Source: Acetobacteraceae bacterium
Lineage (GTDB): Bacteria > Pseudomonadota > Alphaproteobacteria > Acetobacterales > Acetobacteraceae
Length of the DNA stretch: 8,316 nt
Direction: 5' to 3'
Assembly (NCBI GenBank): GCA_020853405.1
Contig: JADYYZ010000289.1
Location: 1 to 8,316, forward strand
The notes below the pieces were generated by a model. It was given only the letters and a program-made list of their open reading frames with translations. It was not told the origin of the DNA and ran no database searches. Both the position numbers and the translations under genes were made by a program. Shown piece by piece: positions 1 through 6,193 of the stretch. Numbering within the stretch: the stretch's first letter is position 1; each line of letters begins with the position of its first letter.

Positions 1-792
1 GCCTGGGCACGGCGCATCTGGGCGATGGTCTATCGCCATCTCTGCCTCTATCGCGGCAGCTGGCCGCGGCTGCTGGAACTGATGTACTGGCCGGTGCTGC
101 AGATGCTGATCTGGGCGCTGGTGAGCCAGTATGCCGGCCGCTTCCAGGGGGCGACCGCGATCGCCGCCGGCAGCCTGATCGGCGCGGTGCTGCTGTGGGA
201 GACGGCGCTGCGCAGCCAGATGGGCTTCACCATCTCGTTCCTGGAGGAGCTCTGGAGCCGCAACCTCGGCAACCTGTTCGTCAGCCCCATCCGGCCGTGG
301 GAGCTGGTGGCAAGCCTGATGGTGATGAGCATCGCGCGGGCCGCGGTCGGTGTCGGCGCCGCGGCGGCGCTGGCGGCGGCACTCTATGCGTTCGACATCA
401 CCAGCCTCGGCCTCGCGCTGGTGCCGTTCCTGCTCAACCTGATGGCGTTCGGCTGGGCGGTGGCGCTGATGGTCACCGCGATGATCCTGCGCCATGGCGC
501 CGGCGCCGAATCGCTGGCCTGGAGCGTGCTGTTCGGGCTGGCGCCGCTTTCCGCCGTGTTCTACCCGGTAAGCGTGCTGCCGGCCTGGCTGCAGCCGGTC
601 TCGCTGGCGCTGCCGACCACCCAGGTATTCGAAGGCATGCGCGCGGTGCTGGCCGGGGGCGCGTTCCCGGCGGGCCACCTGGCCTGGGCATTCGCGCTGA
701 ACGGCATATTTCTGGCCGCGGCCATGGTGATCTTCGTCGGCATCTTCCGGGTCGCGCGCCGGCGCGGCCTGCTGCTGAGCGTGGGCGAGTAG
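1..792 (+). CDS. ABC-2 type transporter permease, 5'-truncated by window edge
   Basis: This is the membrane subunit of an ABC exporter of the ABC-2 family (the DrrB/NodJ type), which pairs with a separate ATPase to move drugs, lipids or glycans across the inner membrane. The frame is open to base 1, and residues before the Met at 25 (AWARRIWAM) read as conserved coding sequence, so the true start lies upstream of the window. About six hydrophobic segments are visible: near bases 75-140, 165-205, 310-390, 405-490, 515-590 and 675-755. The segment containing PIRPWELVAS between the second and third is typical of the cytoplasmic loop of this family, and the loop before the sixth carries LPTTQVFEGMR. 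No Walker motifs are present, so the ATPase must be encoded elsewhere, probably just upstream. The stop is followed after 4 bp by the next gene. The family is clear; the substrate is unknown. Confidence 0.9.
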   Translation, partial: AWARRIWAMVYRHLCLYRGSWPRLLELMYWPVLQMLIWALVSQYAGRFQGATAIAAGSLIGAVLLWETALRSQMGFTISFLEELWSRNLGNLFVSPIRPWELVASLMVMSIARAAVGVGAAAALAAALYAFDITSLGLALVPFLLNLMAFGWAVALMVTAMILRHGAGAESLAWSVLFGLAPLSAVFYPVSVLPAWLQPVSLALPTTQVFEGMRAVLAGGAFPAGHLAWAFALNGIFLAAAMVIFVGIFRVARRRGLLLSVGE

Positions 793-796
793 TGAC

Positions 797-1399
797 ATGA
801 CAACCATCCACCTGATCCGGCACGCGCCGGTGGCGCCTGAGTTTCTGGTGAACTGCTACGGCGCCACCGACGTGCCGGTGGCACCGGTGTGCGAACGCAT
901 CTCGGCCGGGCTTGCGCGCGTGCTGCCGCGGCCGGCGGCCTGGTATGTGACGCCGCTGTCGCGCACCCGCGCCACCGCCGAGGCGATCTTCGCGGCCGGC
1001 TACGACGCCGTCGGGCTTTCGCTCGCACCTGCCTTCATCGAGCAGGATTTCGGCGCATTGCAGGGCATCGCGCACGATGTGCTGGCGCAGCACCTGAAGC
1101 GGCCGCCGCACCCGTTCTGGATCATCGATCCCGACGAGGTGCCCGACGGCGGCGAAAGCAGCACGCAGGTGAAGGCCCGCGTCGGCCCCGCGCTCGAAGC
1201 ACTGGCCGCCCGCCACGATGGCGGGGATGTGGTGGTGATCGCCCATGGCGGGTCGATCCGGGCCGCGGTCGCGCACGCGATGGACATCCCGATGCGGGCG
1301 GCCATGCATTTCTCGATCCGCAACCAGTCGCTCACCCGCCTGTTGCGCAACGGCGGCGGCTGGCACGTTCTTGGGGTGAACGAGCAGGTTTCCGTGTAG
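797..1399 (+). CDS. Histidine phosphatase family protein (phosphoglycerate mutase-like)
   Basis: A 200-residue member of the histidine phosphatase superfamily branch 1, cytoplasmic, using a phosphohistidine intermediate. Key residues are visible: the N-terminal LIRHAPV with R8 and nucleophile H9, R56 in TPLSRTRATAEAI, the probable acid E82 in EQDFGALQG, and the second catalytic histidine H150 in VIAHGGSIRA. The usual third residue of the RHG signature is Ala, which occurs in CobC-like and other phosphatase members rather than in glycolytic mutases. The length fits the CobC/alpha-ribazole phosphatase size class, but no cobalamin gene is near, so I do not assign that role. The start follows the permease stop by 4 bp without a strong ribosome site, which suggests translational coupling. 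Its substrate may be linked to whatever the permease exports, but this is only inferred. Confidence 0.9.
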   Translation: MTTIHLIRHAPVAPEFLVNCYGATDVPVAPVCERISAGLARVLPRPAAWYVTPLSRTRATAEAIFAAGYDAVGLSLAPAFIEQDFGALQGIAHDVLAQHLKRPPHPFWIIDPDEVPDGGESSTQVKARVGPALEALAARHDGGDVVVIAHGGSIRAAVAHAMDIPMRAAMHFSIRNQSLTRLLRNGGGWHVLGVNEQVSV

Positions 1400-1426
1400 G
1401 CTCCCCTTAAGTCACGGAGGACCGCC

Positions 1427-1783
1427 ATGGATGCCCAAGCCCTCGCGCCCGCCCTGTTCCCCCTGGCCGAGGCCAGGGCGGCGCCGAACGCGCCGGGGCG
1501 GCTCAGCGCGGAAATCTTCCGCCACGGCACGCTGGAGCTCCGCTGGTACGCGCCGAAGGGCATCGATACCCAGGTGCCGCACACGCAGGACGAGGTCTAT
1601 GTCGTGGTCTCCGGCAGCGGCTGGTTCAGAAGGGGCGAGGCGCGGTTCGCCTTCGCACCCGGCGATGCACTGTTCGTCGCCGCCGGCATCGCGCACCGGT
1701 TCGAGGAATTCTCCGACGATTTCGGCTGCTGGGTGATCTTCTACGGCGCCCAGGGCGGCGAGGCCGCGCACAAGGGAGCCTGA
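1427..1783 (+). CDS. Small single-domain cupin protein
   Basis: A 118-residue one-domain cupin (RmlC-like beta barrel), probably cytoplasmic because no leader is seen. Motif 1 is around residues 44-65 (PHTQDEVYVVVSGSGWF) and motif 2 around 78-93 (PGDALFVAAGIAHRF). Three of the four usual metal ligands are present: H52, E56 and H90. The first His of the HxH pair is V50, the Pro of motif 2 is Ala and the usual Asn after the last His is Glu. It may bind metal with three ligands or act as a binding or sensor protein. The start is well supported by GGAGG at 1416-1420, 6 nt before ATG. The gene ends 3 bp before the PLP enzyme, so the two are almost certainly cotranscribed and probably coupled. Cupins range from dioxygenases and isomerases to non-enzymes, so no reaction can be named. 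Confidence 0.85.
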   Translation: MDAQALAPALFPLAEARAAPNAPGRLSAEIFRHGTLELRWYAPKGIDTQVPHTQDEVYVVVSGSGWFRRGEARFAFAPGDALFVAAGIAHRFEEFSDDFGCWVIFYGAQGGEAAHKGA

Positions 1784-1786
1784 ACC

Positions 1787-3061
1787 ATGCCGGTGTCGCG
1801 CTACCGCAAGACCACGGTCGGCAACCGCCGGCTGAGCCCCGAGACCATGATGCTTGGCTATGGCTACGACCCGGCGCTGTCGGAAGGCGCGGTGAAGCCG
1901 CCGGTGTTCCTGACCAGCACCTTCGTCTTCAAGTCGGCCGAGCACGGCAAGCAGTTCTTCGACTATGCCTCCGGCCGCAAGCCGGTGCCGCCGGGCGAGG
2001 TCGCGGGCCTCGTCTATTCGCGGTTCAACCACCCCAACAGCGAGATCGTCGAGGATCGCCTCGGCGTGTTCGAGGAGGCCGAGGCGGGAAGCCTGTTCTC
2101 GTCGGGCATGTCGGCGATCGCCACCAGCCTGTTCGCGCTGGCCCGGCCCGGCGACTGCATCCTGCATTCGCAGCCGCTTTACGGCGGCACCGAGACGCTG
2201 GTCACCCGCACGCTCACGCCGTGGGGCATCCAGGCCGAAGGATTCTCGGATGGGCTGTCGGAGGCGGCGGTGCGCGAAGCGGCGAGGCGGGCCGCGGCGA
2301 AGGGACCGCTGTCGGTGGTGATGCTGGAAACCCCCAGCAATCCGCTGAACACGCTGGTCGATATCGCCATGGTGCGGCGCGTGGTCGATGCGGTGGCTGC
2401 CCCCGTGCGGCCGACGATCCTGGTCGACAACACGCTGCTGGGACCGCTGTTCCAGCACCCCCTGAAGCACGGCGCCGATATCTCGCTCTATTCGCTGACC
2501 AAGTACGTGGGCGGCCATTCCGACCTGGTGGCGGGCGCGGCACTGGGCTCGGTCGCGGCGATGAAACCGGTGCGCGCGATGCGCGGCGCCATCGGCACCC
2601 AGCTCGACCCGCACAGCTGCTGGATGCTGGGCAGGTCGCTGGAAACGCTCTCCTTGCGCATGAAGGCGGCGGTCGCGAACGCCGCGACCGTGGCCGACTT
2701 CCTGCGCGGGCATGCGAAGGTCGTGCGCGTCCACGACCTCGCGGCGCTGCCCGCCGGGCGGGCGGCCGAAGTCTATGCGGCGCAATGCAGCGCGCCGGGC
2801 AGCACCTTCTCGTTCGATGTCGCCGGCGGCGAGGCGGAAGCCTTCGCCGTGCTCGACCGGCTTTCGGTGTTGAAACTCGCGGTCAGCCTGGGCGGCACGG
2901 AAAGCCTCGCCTGCCACCCCGCCAGCACCACCCATTCCGGCGTGCCGGAAGCGGTGCGCGAATCGATCGGGCTCACGCCGGCGACCATCCGCGTCTCGAT
3001 CGGCATCGAGAACCCCGCCGACCTGGTCGCCGACCTGACCCAGGCGCTTTCGGTGATCTGA
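1787..3061 (+). CDS. Cystathionine gamma-synthase family PLP-dependent enzyme
   Basis: A 424-residue fold-type I PLP enzyme of the Cys/Met metabolism family (MetB, MetC, MetZ, methionine gamma-lyase). Visible landmarks are YSRFNHPNSEIVEDRL (Y78, R79, which reach the PLP phosphate of the neighbouring subunit), SSGMSAIATS (105-114), LYGGTETL (131-138, with the Tyr that stacks on PLP), ETPSNPLN, VDNTLLGP (D214 to the pyridine nitrogen), SLTKYVGGHSD with Schiff-base lysine K239, and SLGGTESLACHPASTTHSG near the C-terminus. The position that is Cys in methionine gamma-lyase (LYGC) is Gly here, so a classic methionine gamma-lyase is not indicated. A loop of about a dozen residues before YSR (KPVPPGEVAG) suggests a distinct subfamily. 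It lies 3 bp after the cupin with GGGAG at 1774-1778 as ribosome site. Reactions possible for the family are gamma-replacement, gamma-elimination or beta-elimination; which one applies cannot be decided here. Confidence 0.9.
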   Translation: MPVSRYRKTTVGNRRLSPETMMLGYGYDPALSEGAVKPPVFLTSTFVFKSAEHGKQFFDYASGRKPVPPGEVAGLVYSRFNHPNSEIVEDRLGVFEEAEAGSLFSSGMSAIATSLFALARPGDCILHSQPLYGGTETLVTRTLTPWGIQAEGFSDGLSEAAVREAARRAAAKGPLSVVMLETPSNPLNTLVDIAMVRRVVDAVAAPVRPTILVDNTLLGPLFQHPLKHGADISLYSLTKYVGGHSDLVAGAALGSVAAMKPVRAMRGAIGTQLDPHSCWMLGRSLETLSLRMKAAVANAATVADFLRGHAKVVRVHDLAALPAGRAAEVYAAQCSAPGSTFSFDVAGGEAEAFAVLDRLSVLKLAVSLGGTESLACHPASTTHSGVPEAVRESIGLTPATIRVSIGIENPADLVADLTQALSVI

Positions 3062-3114
3062 TCCGCCCGGCGGCCCGAGGCTTCACCGACCGACGCTGAC
3101 AGGGGGAGGCGTGC

Positions 3115-4500
3115 ATGACGCTGGTCATCCACAACGCGACGATCGTAACCGGCGACGATGCCGGCAGCGTGCACCACGACGCCTCGATCGCGATCGACGG
3201 CGCGCGGATCGCCGCGATCGGCACCAACGACGAGGTGGTGCGGGCGTTTCCGGGCGCCGAGCGGATCTGCGGGCGCAATCGCGCGGTGTTTCCCGGCTTC
3301 GCCAACACCCACACCCATCTCGGCATGACGCTGGCGCGGGGGCTGTACGAGGACCTCTCGCCGCCGCACCGCCCGCCCTTCACCGGCGGCCTGTCGCCGC
3401 TGCCGCTGCCAAGGCTGTCGGCCGAGGAATACACGGTGATGTGCCAGCTGGGCGTGCTGGAAGCGATCCGCAGCGGCACCACCGCGGTGCTGGAAGACGG
3501 CGTGAACATCGCCCGCTATGCGCCGCAGATGGCCGACAGCGGCCTGCGCATGCTGCTGGCCGAGCGCACCTGGGACCGGGCGAACACCAGCATCGGCGAT
3601 CCCGGCCCGTTCGAGCTCGACCGGAAACTGGGCGAGGACGGGCTCGAGCGCATTTCCCGCCTGCACGCGAAATGGCACGGCGCGGCAGGAGGCCGGATCA
3701 CGGTCGGGCTTGCCGCCTGGGCGCCCGACATGTGCTCGCCCGAGCTCCTCGGGCGGGTGCGGGCGATGCAGGACCAGCTGGACGCGATCTCGACCATCCA
3801 CCTGAACCAGATCTGGGGCGAGGTGGCGGCGGTCGAGGCGCATCGCGGCATGCTGCCGAGTGAATACCTGGCAAGCCTCGACTTCCTGGGTCCGCGCCTG
3901 GTCTGCGCGCATTGCCGCTGCATGGTGCAGCGCGAGGAACAGCTGCTGGGGCACGCGCGCTGCTCGGTCGCCTTCAATTCGGCGATCGCGGCGCGGCGCG
4001 GCCTGAGCCCGCGCATCGCCGAGCTCGAGCAGGCCGGCTGCACGATCGCCATGGGCTCGGACAACATGGCCGAGGACATGATCGAGGTGACGCGCACCGG
4101 CCTGTTCATGGAGCGCGTCCGCCGCGAGGACGGCAGGAACCCGACACCCGAACAGGCGCTTCGCTGGGCGAGCCGCAACGGCTATGCCGCGATGGGCATC
4201 ACCGACGCCGGCTGGCTGGTGCCCGGCAACAAGGCCGATCTCATCGTCGTGCGCACCGACCGGCCGCACCTGGTGCCGATGATCCGCGCCGTCTCGACCT
4301 TCGTGCACCAGGGCCAGCCGCACGATGTCGAGAGCGTGATGGTCGATGGCGCCTGGGTGATGCGGGACGGCAGCGTTTGCACCATGGACGAACAGGCGAT
4401 CATCGCCGAGGCGGACCGGATCGCGCGCCGCGCCTGGGGCGACCTGTTCGCGGCCAGGCCCGAGCTCCGCATCCTGCCCGGCCTTCCGCCCGCAAGCTGA
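3115..4500 (+). CDS. Metal-dependent amidohydrolase family protein (deaminase/TRZ-ATZ-like)
   Basis: A 461-residue amidohydrolase-superfamily enzyme resembling the guanine/SAH deaminase and triazine hydrolase branch, which hydrolyses amino or C-N groups on a metal-bound ring or amide in the cytosol. The order is a small N-terminal beta sandwich (MTLVIHNATIVTGDD, ending GRNRAVFPGFANTHTHLG), the TIM barrel, and the sandwich closing strand near residues 369-424 (VPGNKADLIVV). Metal ligands are visible: H66 and H68 in NTHTHLG, H229 in IHLNQ, H266 in CAHCRC and D316 in GSDN. Two positions differ from the deaminase pattern: the HLAE glutamate is Q232, and the HNP histidine is F287 (SVAFNS). Canonical deamination is therefore doubtful. 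The start has a strong ribosome site, GGGGGAGG at 3102-3109, 5 nt before ATG. It follows the PLP gene by 53 bp with no terminator visible. The substrate is unknown. Confidence 0.88.
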   Translation: MTLVIHNATIVTGDDAGSVHHDASIAIDGARIAAIGTNDEVVRAFPGAERICGRNRAVFPGFANTHTHLGMTLARGLYEDLSPPHRPPFTGGLSPLPLPRLSAEEYTVMCQLGVLEAIRSGTTAVLEDGVNIARYAPQMADSGLRMLLAERTWDRANTSIGDPGPFELDRKLGEDGLERISRLHAKWHGAAGGRITVGLAAWAPDMCSPELLGRVRAMQDQLDAISTIHLNQIWGEVAAVEAHRGMLPSEYLASLDFLGPRLVCAHCRCMVQREEQLLGHARCSVAFNSAIAARRGLSPRIAELEQAGCTIAMGSDNMAEDMIEVTRTGLFMERVRREDGRNPTPEQALRWASRNGYAAMGITDAGWLVPGNKADLIVVRTDRPHLVPMIRAVSTFVHQGQPHDVESVMVDGAWVMRDGSVCTMDEQAIIAEADRIARRAWGDLFAARPELRILPGLPPAS

Positions 4501-4506
4501 GAGCGC

Positions 4507-4535
4507 TTTCGCGTCGGCGGGCCGGGGCGTAGTCT
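4507..4535 (+). promoter_or_regulatory. Possible sigma-70-like promoter before the binding-protein gene
   Basis: TTTCGC at 4507-4512 and TAGTCT at 4530-4535 are separated by 17 bp and lie in the 67-bp gap before the binding-protein gene. TAGTCT keeps the T, A and last T of a -10 element; the -35 match is poor. The -10 half sits next to a weak stem (GGGGCGT at 4524-4530 against ACG..CCCC ending near 4550). This would allow the binding protein to be made in excess of the upstream enzymes, as is common for periplasmic receptors. Weak evidence; chance matches are easy to find. Confidence 0.25.
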
Positions 4536-4567
4536 GGCGCCACGCACCCCCGACCGGGAGGCTCGCC

Positions 4568-6157
4568 ATGGCCGTGTTCCGCCGCACCGTGCTGAGGGCC
4601 GGGCTTGCCGCGCCGGCGCTGCTGCCGGCCGCCAGCCGGGCGGCGATGGCACAGGACCCGAGGCGCGTGATCCGAAGCGTGCCGATCGGCGATCTGCGCA
4701 CGCTCGATCCGATCTGGACCACCGCCTACATCACCCGCAACCACGCCTACATGGTCTGGGACACGCTGTTCGCGCTCGATGCCAATAACCGGCCGCAGCC
4801 GCAGATGGTCGGCGGCTTCGAGACCAGCGGCGACGGGCGGACCTGGACCTTTCAGCTGCGCGCGGGTCTGCGCTGGCACGATGATGCGCCGGTGCGCGCG
4901 GCCGACTGTGTCGCCTCGATCCGGCGCTGGGGCCAGAAGGATGGCCTGGGCCGCGCACTGATGGCGCTCACCGACGGCATCGAGGCGCGCGACGACCGCA
5001 CCTTCGTGCTGCGGCTGAAGCGCGCCGTGGGGTTCGTGCTGGATGCGCTCGGCAAGATCGACAGCAACGTGCCGTTCATGATGCCCGAACGGCTGGCGCG
5101 CACCGATGCGAACACCGCGATCACCGAGGTCATCGGCTCGGGCCCGTTCCGCTTCCGGCGCGACGAATGGATCCCCGGCGCCAAGGTGGTGTACGAGCGG
5201 TTCGCGGGATACGTGCCGCGCGCCGAACCCGCAAGCCAGGCGGCCGGCGGCAAGGTGGTGAAGGTCGACCGCGTCGAATCGATCTACACCCCCGATGCGG
5301 CAACGGCGGCGAACGGCCTGATCACCGGCGAGCTCGACCTGCTCGAAACATTGTCGCACGACCTGGTGCCGCTGCTGCAGCGTGCCCGCGAGGTCACCGT
5401 CGCGCCGAACGACCCGCTCGGCTACCAGCTGTTCATGGTGATCAACCACCTGCACCCGCCCTTCGACCGGCCGGAGGCGCGCAAGGCCGTGCAGATGGCG
5501 GTGGACCAGTCCGACTTCATGGCAGCGGTGGTCGGCCAGCACACGCCGTCGCGCGCGTGCGCGGCGGTCTTCGGCTGCGGCGCCGACGACGATGACCGGT
5601 TCCAGGCGCTCGGCTGGCCGGCGCAGGACCTTGCCAAGGCACGGGCGCTGCTGCGGGAATCGGGCTATGGCGGCCAGCCCGTGGTGGTGATGGACCCGGC
5701 CGACAACGCGATCCTGCACCCCGGCGCGCTGATGGCAGCCGATACGCTGAAGCGGATCGGCGTCAATGTCGACCTGATCGCGATGGACTGGAGCGCGCTG
5801 GTGCAGCGCCGCGCGTCGAAGGCACCGCCGCAGCAGGGCGGGTGGAACATCTTCGTCACCAACGCGACCCTTACCGGCATCGCGAGCCCGCTGCTCAACA
5901 TCTTCACGCGCCACTGCGACGATGCGTGGTTCGGCTGGCCCTGCAACCCGCGCGTGCCGGAACTGACCAGCGCCTGGGCGATGGAAACCGACGCCACGAG
6001 GCGCCAGGCGATCCGCACCGAGCTCGAACGGGTGCATGTCGCCTACGTGACGTCGATTCCCCTCGGCCAGTATCGCAGCGTGATCGCCTATCGGAACGCG
6101 CTGAAGGGGCTGATCCCCGGCCCCGCGCTGTTCTACTGGAACGTCGAGAAGGCCTGA
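4568..6157 (+). CDS. ABC transporter substrate-binding protein, family 5 (DppA/OppA-like), twin-arginine leader
   Basis: A 529-residue periplasmic receptor of the SBP_bac_5 family, which binds peptides, opines, nickel, sugars or other small solutes for an ABC importer. The N-terminus MAVFRRTVLRAG followed by a hydrophobic stretch and AMA-QD (likely cleavage after A28) is a Tat-type leader; there is no lipobox Cys. The mature start (PIGDLRTLDPIWTTAYITRNH) and the PQMVGGFETSGDGRTWTFQL and LRWHDDAPVRAADCVASIRR blocks are characteristic of the family, as is the late block with DLAKARALLRESGY. The length is usual. The ribosome site GGGAGG at 4556-4561 lies 6 nt before ATG. No permease or ATPase gene follows; the next gene is on the other strand. 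The receptor therefore depends on membrane parts coded elsewhere or acts as an orphan. Its place after the amidohydrolase suggests it captures a related substrate (inference). Confidence 0.92.
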   Translation: MAVFRRTVLRAGLAAPALLPAASRAAMAQDPRRVIRSVPIGDLRTLDPIWTTAYITRNHAYMVWDTLFALDANNRPQPQMVGGFETSGDGRTWTFQLRAGLRWHDDAPVRAADCVASIRRWGQKDGLGRALMALTDGIEARDDRTFVLRLKRAVGFVLDALGKIDSNVPFMMPERLARTDANTAITEVIGSGPFRFRRDEWIPGAKVVYERFAGYVPRAEPASQAAGGKVVKVDRVESIYTPDAATAANGLITGELDLLETLSHDLVPLLQRAREVTVAPNDPLGYQLFMVINHLHPPFDRPEARKAVQMAVDQSDFMAAVVGQHTPSRACAAVFGCGADDDDRFQALGWPAQDLAKARALLRESGYGGQPVVVMDPADNAILHPGALMAADTLKRIGVNVDLIAMDWSALVQRRASKAPPQQGGWNIFVTNATLTGIASPLLNIFTRHCDDAWFGWPCNPRVPELTSAWAMETDATRRQAIRTELERVHVAYVTSIPLGQYRSVIAYRNALKGLIPGPALFYWNVEKA

Positions 6158-6160
6158 TCG

Positions 6161-6183
6161 GCGCGGCCTGTCCGTTGCCGCGC
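6161..6183. terminator. Hairpin between convergent genes, possible two-way terminator
   Basis: The 36-bp gap between the stops of the binding protein (6157) and the transglycosylase (6194) holds a perfect 7-bp inverted repeat, GCGCGGC at 6161-6167 and GCCGCGC at 6177-6183, with a 9-nt loop. No T-run follows on either strand, so it is not a classic intrinsic terminator. The position suits a shared terminator. GC-rich 7-bp stems also occur by chance in this genome. Confidence 0.3.
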
Positions 6184-6193
6184 GCCGGGGCGG

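Noticed and set aside
25..27. ATG at 25 as the start of the permease
   Set aside because: The frame is open upstream to base 1 and encodes residues (ARRIWA) that look like the conserved N-terminal helix, and there is no ribosome site in the visible bases.
797..1399. Assignment of the phosphatase as CobC of cobalamin synthesis
   Set aside because: The size and RHA motif allow it, but no cobalamin gene is present and the superfamily is too broad for a specific call.
1412..2935. 507-codon open frame on the minus strand
   Set aside because: Antisense to the cupin and PLP enzyme, low-complexity composition and no recognisable domain.
3062..3114. Possible terminator or promoter between the PLP enzyme and amidohydrolase
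   Set aside because: I found no stem followed by T-run and no convincing -35/-10 pair; only the strong ribosome site for the amidohydrolase is supported.
2773..4722. 649-codon open frame on the minus strand
   Set aside because: It is antisense to the PLP enzyme and amidohydrolase, has an Arg/His/Ala/Gly-rich composition with no family motif, and is a typical by-product of GC-rich codon use.
4400..6037. 545-codon open frame on the minus strand
   Set aside because: Antisense to the binding protein, which has clear family motifs; this frame has none.
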